Below, one piece after another: positions 1-7,653 of a stretch of 33,103 bases of DNA (position 1 is its first letter; each line of letters starts with the position of its first letter). The stretch covers positions 1-33,103 of IMG/VR virus record IMGVR_UViG_3300030109_000565. The stretch is one strand, 5' to 3'. The notes beneath the pieces were generated by a model. That model was not told where the DNA came from and made no database searches. It was given only the letters and a program-made list of their open reading frames with translations. Origin of the DNA: a virus. Position numbers and translations under genes: made by a program.

Positions 1-1209
1 AACTTTAGTCAGGAAATACATGAGTCCTTTATGGACTTGGCTGTGGGTACAGGAATACTAGGAGTTGAAGAAGGTAATGCTTTACATCCTATTAATTTCT
101 CTGCAATTCCATTAACAGATGTTGTTCTTGATACTGGCCCTGATGATAAGATAGATCATGTTTTTCGTGAAAGAGAAGTTCGTTTTTCTGAAATAATGGT
201 TTTATATCCTAAAGCTAAATTAAGTAAAGAACTTACTGACGCTATATCAAGAAGTCCTGATTCTAAAACAAAAGTTCTTGAGATTGTATGCAGAGATTAT
301 TCAAAGAAAAATGAAGAAGCTTTTTATCAAACAACTGTGCATGAGCAAACTAAAAGTGTTATTGATCATAAAGAGTTTTCTGGTGTTGGTTCTAATCCGT
401 TTATTTGTTTTCGCTGGTCTAAATGTGCAGGTGAGATATATGGTAGAGGGCCACTTATGAACGCTCTCTCTGCAATTAAAACTTCTAACTTAACAATACA
501 ATTAATACTTGAAAATGCACAGATGGCTATCTCTGGTATTTATCAAATGGATGATGATGGTGTTGTTAACCCAGATACAATATCATTAATGCCAGGAACT
601 ATTATACCTAAAGCTCCTAATAGTGCAGGGCTTCAGCCTATAAGAGCCGCAGGCTCTTTTGATGTAGCCCAGCTTATTCTTTCAGATATGCGTTTAAATA
701 TTAAGAGAGCTTTGTATAATGATATGCTTGGTAATCCAGATAGAACACCAGCATCTGCAACTGAAATAGCAGAGCGTATGGCTGATTTATCCAGACGTAT
801 TGGATCTGCATTTGGCAGATTGCAAGCAGAACTTGTACAGCCTGTATTGCAAAGAGTTGTTTATATATTAAAGAAGCAAGGACGTATTGACTTGCCTACA
901 ATTAATGGCAGAGAAATAAAAGTAAGATCTGTTTCTCCACTTGCACAAGCTCAATCACAAGCAGACATTACTTCTATTGCACGTTGGATGGAACTTATTC
1001 AAGCAAACTTTGGCCCACAATTATTAAATCTTCTTATAGATAGTGAAGAGGTTGCTACAGTTTTAGCTAAGAAGTTTGGTGTTCCAGATACATTAATAAG
1101 AGATGAAGAACAAAGAAAGCAACTTATTGAAATGGCACAGCAGATGGCTCAAAGATCAAATCCAGAAATGCAAGGAGAAGATTTAGTAAGAGAGGTAGCA
1201 GGTGTCTAA
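1..1209 (+). CDS. Portal (head-to-tail connector) protein, C-terminal part
   Basis: This is the continuation of the portal gene that starts at 32635. Reading frame 1 is open from the first base and joins in frame with codon 123 at the other window end, giving a whole protein of about 525 residues, normal for T7-like portals. The portal forms the dodecameric ring at the capsid vertex through which DNA is packaged and ejected. Recognisable family features are the segment around FICFRWSKCAGEIYGRGP and the long C-terminal helical region after LYNDMLGNPDRTPASATEI. The first internal Met (base 31) is not the true start. The end overlaps the next gene's GTG start. Confidence 0.9.
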   Translation, partial: NFSQEIHESFMDLAVGTGILGVEEGNALHPINFSAIPLTDVVLDTGPDDKIDHVFREREVRFSEIMVLYPKAKLSKELTDAISRSPDSKTKVLEIVCRDYSKKNEEAFYQTTVHEQTKSVIDHKEFSGVGSNPFICFRWSKCAGEIYGRGPLMNALSAIKTSNLTIQLILENAQMAISGIYQMDDDGVVNPDTISLMPGTIIPKAPNSAGLQPIRAAGSFDVAQLILSDMRLNIKRALYNDMLGNPDRTPASATEIAERMADLSRRIGSAFGRLQAELVQPVLQRVVYILKKQGRIDLPTINGREIKVRSVSPLAQAQSQADITSIARWMELIQANFGPQLLNLLIDSEEVATVLAKKFGVPDTLIRDEEQRKQLIEMAQQMAQRSNPEMQGEDLVREVAGV

Positions 1210-1483
1210 TAACTTTATTGGTATTGATGGCTTTCAAAGAAATAGAGCAGATGATGCTCGCATGTCTGTTAACATGGCTTCTTTATTTAGAACAGAACTA
1301 GGACAGGAAGTATTTAAATATTTAAAAAGTATAACAATAGATGCCGTTAATGGCCCTAATGTTACTGATGCAGAGTTACGTCATTTAGAAGGTCAGCGTT
1401 ATCTTGTCGGTCTTATTGATAGAAGAATCCAACACGCTGATACAATTAAACTAAGGGGAGTAAAAAATGAACGAGCAAGTTGA
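1202..1483 (+). CDS. Small conserved head-region protein, function unknown
   Basis: A 93-residue protein that starts with GTG at 1202, overlapping the portal stop codon, behind a purine-rich AGAGAGGTAG stretch. The C-terminal half (LRHLEGQRYLVGLIDRRIQHAD) resembles short proteins I associate with the position between portal and scaffold in marine podoviruses. No catalytic motif, signal peptide or membrane segment is visible. Its position suggests a role in head assembly, but this is inference from context only. It overlaps the scaffold gene by 17 bases. Confidence 0.75.
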   Translation: MSNNFIGIDGFQRNRADDARMSVNMASLFRTELGQEVFKYLKSITIDAVNGPNVTDAELRHLEGQRYLVGLIDRRIQHADTIKLRGVKNERAS

Positions 1484-2255
1484 ACAGAATACAGTAGCAA
1501 GTGTAATGGAAAAGAATGAAGCACCTGCAACAGAAGAAAATGTTTCACATGAAACAATTGAAGAGCAAGCAACAGATACTGCTGTACAGGCAGAAAGACC
1601 TGAATGGTTGCCTGAAAAATTTACTAAAGCAGAAGATTTAGCTAAATCCTATAGTGAATTAGAAAGTATGGTGGGTAAGAAAGAAGAAGAGTACAAAGAA
1701 AAGTTTATGAAAGAACAAGAAGAAATTGCTTATGCCGATAGGCCAGAAAGCAAAGGAGATTATATTATTAGTAACGAAGCTCAGTCTTTATTAGATATGG
1801 GTGCTGTTTCAGATAATAAACTTCTTGAATGGTGGTCAACTCATTCATATGAAAATGGTTTTGGTCAAGATGAATTTAATGATGGCATTATGATGTACCT
1901 TAATCAAATAAGTGAAACTCTTCCTAACCCAGAAGAAGAAATGAAAAAGCTAGGAGATAATGCTAAGATAAGAGTTGACTCTGCATCTCTCTTTGCTAAT
2001 CAGTATTTTCCAAAAGATCTTCATACTGCAATAGAACAGATTGCCTCTACTGCTGATGGAATAAAAGTTCTTGAACATATACAAGAACAAAGCAAAGGTG
2101 TAAATGTAAGCACACAATCAGGAACAATTAATCAAACAAATGAAGATCAACTTAGAGAATTAATGAAAACAGAAGAGTATTGGAATACTGCAAAACGTAA
2201 TCCTGATGTAGTAAGGCAGGTTGAAGATGGATTTAAACAATTATATAAATCGTGA
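1467..2255 (+). CDS. Capsid assembly scaffolding protein (T7 gp9-like)
   Basis: A 262-residue, strongly acidic protein, preceded by a good AGGGGAG ribosome site. The N-terminus is disordered and Glu/Thr/Ala-rich. It is followed by the typical RPEWLPEKFTKAEDLAKSYS segment seen in T7-like scaffolds, then a Glu/Lys-rich helix. The position between portal and capsid, acidity and length all fit a scaffold that templates procapsid assembly and leaves before or during DNA packaging. The C-terminus (EEYWNTAKRNPDVVRQVEDGF) probably contacts the capsid protein. This assignment rests on family knowledge and gene order. Confidence 0.88.
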   Translation: MNEQVEQNTVASVMEKNEAPATEENVSHETIEEQATDTAVQAERPEWLPEKFTKAEDLAKSYSELESMVGKKEEEYKEKFMKEQEEIAYADRPESKGDYIISNEAQSLLDMGAVSDNKLLEWWSTHSYENGFGQDEFNDGIMMYLNQISETLPNPEEEMKKLGDNAKIRVDSASLFANQYFPKDLHTAIEQIASTADGIKVLEHIQEQSKGVNVSTQSGTINQTNEDQLRELMKTEEYWNTAKRNPDVVRQVEDGFKQLYKS

Positions 2256-2775
2256 TATTATAGCATCACTAAGAAATATATCTTTAGCTAGATCTAAAAT
2301 TGCAGATGTAATGCCTATCTCTCAGAGAATGAGGCTACCAGATATAAGGGAGTGTGCTATATTTGGACATGATCCTTTTTCTTCTTTGATGGAAGCTGTT
2401 ATTCAAAATCCTAATGAAACATATACAATCTTAATTAATAATAAACCAGTAGCTATGTGTGGTACTAATCCTTATCCAGAAGATGAAACAACTGCTTCTG
2501 TATGGATGTTAGGTACTAAAGAGATTGATAGAAACTATATTGTTTTTTTAAGAGGGGCTAAAGAATGCATTAATATTCTTCAAGGAGAGTATAGATATAT
2601 AGAAAATGTTGTACCTGTAGATCACGAAAAGACTATTCATTGGTTAAAATGGTGTGGCTTTAACTTTGAAGAAAAGATAGAAAATTATTATGGATACGAT
2701 TTTTTTAGATTTAATCGTTGCAATTTATTTAAATCTAGTATTTATAATGAAACATCAAGGCCTGTAATACACTAA
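2227..2775 (+). CDS. T7 gp13-like virion assembly protein (DUF2833, GNAT-like fold)
   Basis: About 182 residues, starting at ATG 2227 inside the end of the scaffold gene (29-base overlap); a TTG two codons earlier is also open. The pattern of NNKPVAMCG, then ASVWMLGTKEI, FLRGAKECI and HWLKWCGFNFEE matches the DUF2833/T7 gene 13 family. That family looks like an acetyltransferase fold without a proven enzymatic role and is needed for internal virion assembly. In T7 this gene lies elsewhere; here it sits between scaffold and capsid, an order seen in marine podoviruses. The family call is fairly secure, the biochemical role is not. Confidence 0.8.
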   Translation: MDLNNYINRDIIASLRNISLARSKIADVMPISQRMRLPDIRECAIFGHDPFSSLMEAVIQNPNETYTILINNKPVAMCGTNPYPEDETTASVWMLGTKEIDRNYIVFLRGAKECINILQGEYRYIENVVPVDHEKTIHWLKWCGFNFEEKIENYYGYDFFRFNRCNLFKSSIYNETSRPVIH

Positions 2776-2856
2776 GCGACCCATTAGGATAATCGTGTTA
2801 AGGTGAGTAGCAGATAACCAGAGATACCACGCAACTTAATAAAAGGGGATTTGCTC

Positions 2857-3672
2857 ATGGCAAATACAATAGACACAGCCTTTATTAAGCAGTTTGAATC
2901 TGAGGTTCATATGGCTTACCAGAGAATGGGATCAAAGCTACGGAACACAGTTCGTACAGTAAGCAATGTTGCAGGAAGCGTTGTTCGTTTCCAAAAGATT
3001 GGTACTGGTTCTGCTTCAACAAAGTCTAGGAATGGTATGATAACTCCAATGGAATTAGCTCATACTACAGTAGAAGCCACTATGTCTGACTTCTATGCCG
3101 CAGAGTACATTGATAAGTTAGATGAACTCAAAACAAATATAGATGAACGTCAAGCTGTAGCTAAGTCTTCAGCCGCTGCTTTAGGCCGTAAGACTGACGA
3201 GATTCTTGTAACTGCAATGGATGCAGGTGCTAACTCTACTCAAATACATGATACAGGTTCAGCTGTTGGAAAAGCTGATTTGCTTTCTGTCTTTGAAACA
3301 TTTGGCACTGCGAATCTACCAGAAGATGGTGGACGATACATTGCTATGCATCCGAAAGGTTTCGCTGATTTATTTCTTATTACTGAATTTGCTTCTAGTG
3401 ATTTTGTCGGTGAACAAAACCTACCATATGCAGGTGGAATGACAATGAAACAATTTTTAGGTTTCAATATATTCTCAACCTCTGCGATAGCCGCAGGTAA
3501 GAGTTTATGTTACCACACTTCTGCTGTTGGCTTAGGAGTTGGTGCAGATGTTAGTACGGAACTTAATTATGTTCCTGAGAAAGTTTCTCACCTCGCAACC
3601 TCAATGATGAGCATGGGTTCTGTTGTTATAGATGACAATGGTATCTATGAGCTTCTTGATAATAATTCATAG
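2857..3672 (+). CDS. Major capsid protein
   Basis: A 271-residue protein starting at ATG 2857 behind an AAAAGGGGA ribosome site; an in-frame TTG at 2851 is not needed. It follows the scaffold and has the shape of short HK97-fold capsid proteins of marine T7-like phages: an N-terminal extended region, DELKTNIDERQAVAKSSAAA near residues 90-110, then ALGRKTDEILVTAMDAG, and a mixed beta C-terminus. It builds the icosahedral head. Codons are somewhat better optimised than in neighbours, as expected for the most abundant protein. An 80-base gap lies upstream, the longest in this part of the late module. Confidence 0.88.
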   Translation: MANTIDTAFIKQFESEVHMAYQRMGSKLRNTVRTVSNVAGSVVRFQKIGTGSASTKSRNGMITPMELAHTTVEATMSDFYAAEYIDKLDELKTNIDERQAVAKSSAAALGRKTDEILVTAMDAGANSTQIHDTGSAVGKADLLSVFETFGTANLPEDGGRYIAMHPKGFADLFLITEFASSDFVGEQNLPYAGGMTMKQFLGFNIFSTSAIAAGKSLCYHTSAVGLGVGADVSTELNYVPEKVSHLATSMMSMGSVVIDDNGIYELLDNNS

Positions 3673-3683
3673 GAGGATTAAAT

Positions 3684-3947
3684 ATGGCTTATTCAGCAAG
3701 TGGTTTATCAAGACTGCAAGGAGATTCTCTTGGTAACTTTTGGCAATATTCAACAACTGATGCTATTGCCGCTGTAAATAGTGCTGGTTACTTTAATGAT
3801 GCCGCAAATATGTTAAAGGTTCGTGATGTCATTATGGTTAAAGATACTAACACACCAACCACTAGTTTTGTAAATGTATTGTCAAATACTGGTACTGTTG
3901 TAGACGTATCAGATGGTACTGCAATTGCAGAAACAGATGGTGATTAA
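3684..3947 (+). CDS. Small head protein, possibly capsid decoration or head fibre
   Basis: An 87-residue protein 11 bases after the capsid stop, with an AGGAGG ribosome site. The sequence is rich in Ala, Asn, Ser and Thr with beta-type patterning (NMLKVRDVIMVKD, VNVLSNTGTVVDVSDG). Such small proteins often follow the capsid gene in marine podoviruses, where they are thought to decorate the capsid; I know no experimental proof for this one. It shares the transcript with the capsid gene and ends just before the hairpin at 3953-3973. Confidence 0.7.
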   Translation: MAYSASGLSRLQGDSLGNFWQYSTTDAIAAVNSAGYFNDAANMLKVRDVIMVKDTNTPTTSFVNVLSNTGTVVDVSDGTAIAETDGD

Positions 3948-3985
3948 AGGAGTGGGGGGTTAATAGCCCCCCATTTAATAATATG
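3946..3985 (+). promoter_or_regulatory. Shine-Dalgarno separated from AUG by a GC hairpin; possible weak terminator
   Basis: AAAGGAG (3946-3952) is followed at once by a 7-bp stem, TGGGGGG (3953-3959) with CCCCCCA (3967-3973), a 7-base loop, then 9 bases to the ATG at 3983. Folding would bring the Shine-Dalgarno to normal spacing. Only TTT follows the stem, so it is a poor intrinsic terminator. Its position after the capsid genes is nonetheless like that of the T7 T-phi terminator. Confidence 0.6.
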
Positions 3986-4573
3986 GTTACAAGTACAGTA
4001 TCAAATAGTGCAGTAGACATTGCGGCAAAAGCATTAATACTAGTTGGTGCTGAACCCATTACTTCTTTTGGTGATGGAACTACTGAGTCACTTATAACAT
4101 CAAATCTTTATGAAGATGTTGCACAAACTGCTTTAGTAAATGCACGCTGGAGATTTTCAACAAACCAAGCTGTTTTAAATTTATTAACAGATGCACCTAC
4201 TGGACGATACGATAAAGCTTATCAACTACCATCAGATACATTAATGGTTCACGCTGTTACAGTAAATGATAATGTTATTGATTACCAAATTTATGGTGAT
4301 AAAATTTATGCAGATACAACAGATGCAGATTCAGTTGTAGCTGATTTTACATATAGAGCTAGTGAAGTAGATTGGCCTGCTTATTTTTGTATTGCTGTTC
4401 AATATGCATTAGCTGTTCCTCTTGCATTTTCATTAGTAAGAGATGCTACTCTTGGTGGATTAATGCAACAGCAAGCTACAGCATTAATGGCAAAGGCAAG
4501 AAGTATAGATTCCCAGCAACAAACATCACGCAAACTCATTACTTCTAGGTTTATTACAAATAGGAGAAGTTAA
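3983..4573 (+). CDS. Tail tubular protein A (gp11-like adaptor)
   Basis: A 196-residue protein with the typical start of the family (a Ser/Ala-rich first turn, then IAAKALILVGAEPITSFGD) and the segment LVNARWRFSTNQAVL followed by YQLPSDTLMVHAV. This gatekeeper/adaptor ring connects the portal to the tail nozzle. Length equals T7 gp11 (196). There is no Shine-Dalgarno in normal range before the ATG; see the hairpin at 3946-3985. Its TAA overlaps the next ATG (TAATG), so expression of the two tail proteins is probably coupled. Confidence 0.88.
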   Translation: MVTSTVSNSAVDIAAKALILVGAEPITSFGDGTTESLITSNLYEDVAQTALVNARWRFSTNQAVLNLLTDAPTGRYDKAYQLPSDTLMVHAVTVNDNVIDYQIYGDKIYADTTDADSVVADFTYRASEVDWPAYFCIAVQYALAVPLAFSLVRDATLGGLMQQQATALMAKARSIDSQQQTSRKLITSRFITNRRS

Positions 4574-7149
4574 TGCAAAGAGCAAAAGTTGCTTTACAGA
4601 ACTTTCAATTTGGAGAGATAAGCCCATTAGCAATTGCTAGAACTGACAGTGAAGTTTATAATAACTCTGCACAAAGATTAGAGAATTTATTTTTACTTGC
4701 TGAAGGTGGTGTTCTTAAAAGATCTGGAACAAAACATATCTACACATATGATACAACTTTAAATAAAACTGCTTGTACAATTACAGTTACTGACTATGCT
4801 AATATAGCTGTAGGTTCTCAAGTTGTTTTAACAACTTCATCTGGAACAGAAGTTAGGTTTACATCTGAAACAGCAGGTAGCAGTTCTGCTTCTGATGCAC
4901 AAGGATGGAGGCCTAATACAAATAACAATACAACAGCAGATAATCTTTATACAGCAATAAACAATCACAGTTTATTTACTGTATCTAATCCGTCAGCCAA
5001 TGTAATTACAGTAACAGAAACATCACCAGATCCATCAGGATTATTAACAATTACAAGTACAGATGCAACTCGTTTAGCTGTTGTAAGTGAAGCTAGGAAT
5101 AGAACGCAACACGTAAGAATAATTCCTTTCATCTTCTCAGATGACGAGAGATACATAGTGTCGTTAGAAAATGCAAAGATAAGAGTCTTTTCAATAAGTA
5201 CAACAGATGCTGTTAGTTTAGTTCAGACAATAACAGCCGATACAAGTGGTGATGCTGTTCCTTTTGCAGATTCTATTATTCATCAAATATCATATGCAAA
5301 CTCTGGTGATACAATGTTTCTTGCTCATCAGTCTTTTATGATAAGAAAAATAGTAAGAACAAGTCTTACTGCATTTCAATTAGAAACATTTACGTTTGCT
5401 ACTAATGAAGATTCATCATTAACATTCCAACCTTATGGACAATTTAATCCATCAGGAATAACTATTGATCCAAATGAATCAGATGCTGGTTCAGCAAATA
5501 TTACAGCAAGTGCAGATTACTTTACATCAGATCATGTAGGTACAAGACTACGTTATCATTTAAGCGAAATACTTATTACATCATTTACAAATGCACAGCT
5601 TGTTGGTGGAACAATAGCAACAGGAGGATTAAAACAACAGTTAGATATTAATGCTCTAAGAACTATTGAAGGTTCTGCTTCTATTGAAATAACTCATGCA
5701 CAACATGGAATGAGAGTTGGCGATAACATTGCTATTACAGAAGCAGCGGCAATAGCAGGTATAGCATCAGGTAATATAAATGGCACACGTACAATAACAG
5801 CTATTATAGATTCAAATAGATATAGATTTAATGCGGCAAGTGGTACTGCTAATGCATCTATTGATGGAGGTGGGGCGCCTAAGATTACAACTCATGGAGC
5901 AACAACAGAATTTTTTGAACAGTCTTATTCACCAGTTAGAGGTTATCCAGCCTGTGTTGCTTTCCATGAAGGTCGTTTGTGGTTTGGTGGAACAACATCA
6001 CAGCCAGATACAATATGGGGAAGTAAGTCAAATGACTTTTTTAATTTTGATGTAGGTACAGCAGGTGATGATGACTCAATAGAATTAACTGCAAGTATAG
6101 GTGAAATTAATACTATTCGTCATATTGTTTCTAATCGTGACTTGCAAATCTTTACATCAACATCTGAGTTTTATATTCCTGCATTTTCTAATGCACCTAT
6201 TACACCAACAAATGCACAGATAAGAAGACAAACACCTTATGGTGCAAACTTTGTTCGTCCACATATTTTAAATGGTGCAACTGTTTATTGTCAGGCATCT
6301 GGTAAAGCAATATCTCAATATGTATTTACTGATCGTCAAGCGGCATATGTTTCTCAAAATATTTCTACATTATCTTCTCATCTTATAAAAACTCCACATC
6401 AAATGGCAATCTTGCAAGGTGCATTAGATAGACCAGAAACATATTTGTTTTTAGTAAATAGTGATGGAACTATTGGGGTTTATAATTCTAATCCTTCAGA
6501 GCAAAAAGCTGGATGGACTGAGTTTACAACTAATGGTATTTTTGAATCTATCTGTGTTGTTGATACAAGTGTTTATGTTACTGCTTGGTATGATACTGGA
6601 GCAGGTACAAGAACATTATATTTAATGAGATTTGATTCTTCTAAGAATTTAGATTTAAGTCGTGACTATGTTACAAGCTCTGCATCAACAGTTACTGGTG
6701 TTTCATCTGATTATGTTAATGGAGCAAAGCTTGATGTAATATCTGAATCAGCTTATGTAGGTAATTTTACAATGGCAAGTAGTAAGATTGTAACTTCAAC
6801 AATACAAGCTTTAGATATAAATAGAAAAGTAGAAGTTGGATTTTCTTTTCCCGTAGAATTAAAAACAAATCCAATAGATATTCAGTTATCAAATGGACCA
6901 CTTACAGGTGAACCTAGATCTTTAAGCAGAGTTATTGTTGACATGAATACAACAGGATCTATGTCTGTAAATGGATCTACGTTTATTATTCGTAATACAA
7001 CAGATGATTTTAGTACTGGTAATAAAACTTTTACAGGTAAAAAAGAATTTAGATTGTTAGGGTATTCTACAAATCCTCAGGTAACTGTAACTCAAGATGC
7101 CCCACTTTCTATGCAATTAAATGGTTTAATAGCGGAGGTATCTTTCTAA
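4573..7149 (+). CDS. Tail tubular protein B (gp12-like nozzle/stabilisation protein)
   Basis: An 858-residue protein with an AGGAGA ribosome site, overlapping the previous stop. The N-terminus (FQFGEISPLAIARTDSEVY, then RLENLFLLAEGGVLKRSGT) and the central block around residues 465-600 (EGRLWFGGTTSQPDTIWGS, LQIFTSTSEFYIP) are typical of the gp12/stabilisation family that forms the tail nozzle. Around residues 370-430 (HAQHGMRVGDNIAI, then NGTRTITAIID) lies an insert like the FCCH-type beta domain found in several phage tail proteins. It acts with tail tubular protein A and anchors the fibres. Length is a little above T7 gp12 (794). Confidence 0.87.
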   Translation: MQRAKVALQNFQFGEISPLAIARTDSEVYNNSAQRLENLFLLAEGGVLKRSGTKHIYTYDTTLNKTACTITVTDYANIAVGSQVVLTTSSGTEVRFTSETAGSSSASDAQGWRPNTNNNTTADNLYTAINNHSLFTVSNPSANVITVTETSPDPSGLLTITSTDATRLAVVSEARNRTQHVRIIPFIFSDDERYIVSLENAKIRVFSISTTDAVSLVQTITADTSGDAVPFADSIIHQISYANSGDTMFLAHQSFMIRKIVRTSLTAFQLETFTFATNEDSSLTFQPYGQFNPSGITIDPNESDAGSANITASADYFTSDHVGTRLRYHLSEILITSFTNAQLVGGTIATGGLKQQLDINALRTIEGSASIEITHAQHGMRVGDNIAITEAAAIAGIASGNINGTRTITAIIDSNRYRFNAASGTANASIDGGGAPKITTHGATTEFFEQSYSPVRGYPACVAFHEGRLWFGGTTSQPDTIWGSKSNDFFNFDVGTAGDDDSIELTASIGEINTIRHIVSNRDLQIFTSTSEFYIPAFSNAPITPTNAQIRRQTPYGANFVRPHILNGATVYCQASGKAISQYVFTDRQAAYVSQNISTLSSHLIKTPHQMAILQGALDRPETYLFLVNSDGTIGVYNSNPSEQKAGWTEFTTNGIFESICVVDTSVYVTAWYDTGAGTRTLYLMRFDSSKNLDLSRDYVTSSASTVTGVSSDYVNGAKLDVISESAYVGNFTMASSKIVTSTIQALDINRKVEVGFSFPVELKTNPIDIQLSNGPLTGEPRSLSRVIVDMNTTGSMSVNGSTFIIRNTTDDFSTGNKTFTGKKEFRLLGYSTNPQVTVTQDAPLSMQLNGLIAEVSF

Positions 7150-7652
7150 TGTGTGGCCCAGAAATAGCGGCTTTAGCTACAGTAGCTGGAACAGCAGTTC
7201 AAGTAAAAGCAACAAAAGATCAAGCTTCTGCTTCAGCAGAGGCGGCAAAACAAAATGCTAAACAAGCATATATAGATTACGAACAAAGCAAAGTTGCGGC
7301 AAGACAATATGCAAATGCAAGATTAGAAAAACTAGATAAAGCTATGGAAGTTAATAACTCTTTATTTGCATTTGGTAATAGAAGTACAGACGCTTCAATA
7401 AAAGCATTTCAAGAAGCAGAAGAAACTATTGCTTATAAAGATGTTGATCGTGGTTTTTCTGATCAACTTATAGCAGGTGGTCAATCTATGGGAAGTACTT
7501 TGCAAGAAATTGCAAGAGGGAAATCTGCTATAAGAGCAGGTAAAATTCAAACAGCTTCTTTGCTTACATCAGGTGTTTATCAACTTTCTCAAATACAATA
7601 TGTAGATGCTGATGTTCCTGTAGTAACATCAACATCAGTTAAAGGCTCATAA
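7149..7652 (+). CDS. Internal virion (ejection) protein, gp14-like
   Basis: A 167-residue protein starting in a TAATG overlap behind GCGGAGG. It begins MCGPEIAALATVAGTAVQ, then has a long Ala/Lys/Gln-rich amphipathic helix (about residues 18-75), and ends in a Ser/Val-rich tail. Length, composition and position directly before two very large proteins match T7 gp14, the ejection protein thought to form the outer-membrane part of the DNA-ejection channel. The short hydrophobic N-terminus could insert in membrane. The call relies on context as much as on sequence. Confidence 0.78.
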   Translation: MCGPEIAALATVAGTAVQVKATKDQASASAEAAKQNAKQAYIDYEQSKVAARQYANARLEKLDKAMEVNNSLFAFGNRSTDASIKAFQEAEETIAYKDVDRGFSDQLIAGGQSMGSTLQEIARGKSAIRAGKIQTASLLTSGVYQLSQIQYVDADVPVVTSTSVKGS

Positions 7653-7653
7653 A

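Noticed and set aside
1-100. A true direct terminal repeat as in T7
   Set aside because: The repeat is in the middle of the portal coding sequence; a circular assembly overlap is the simpler reading.
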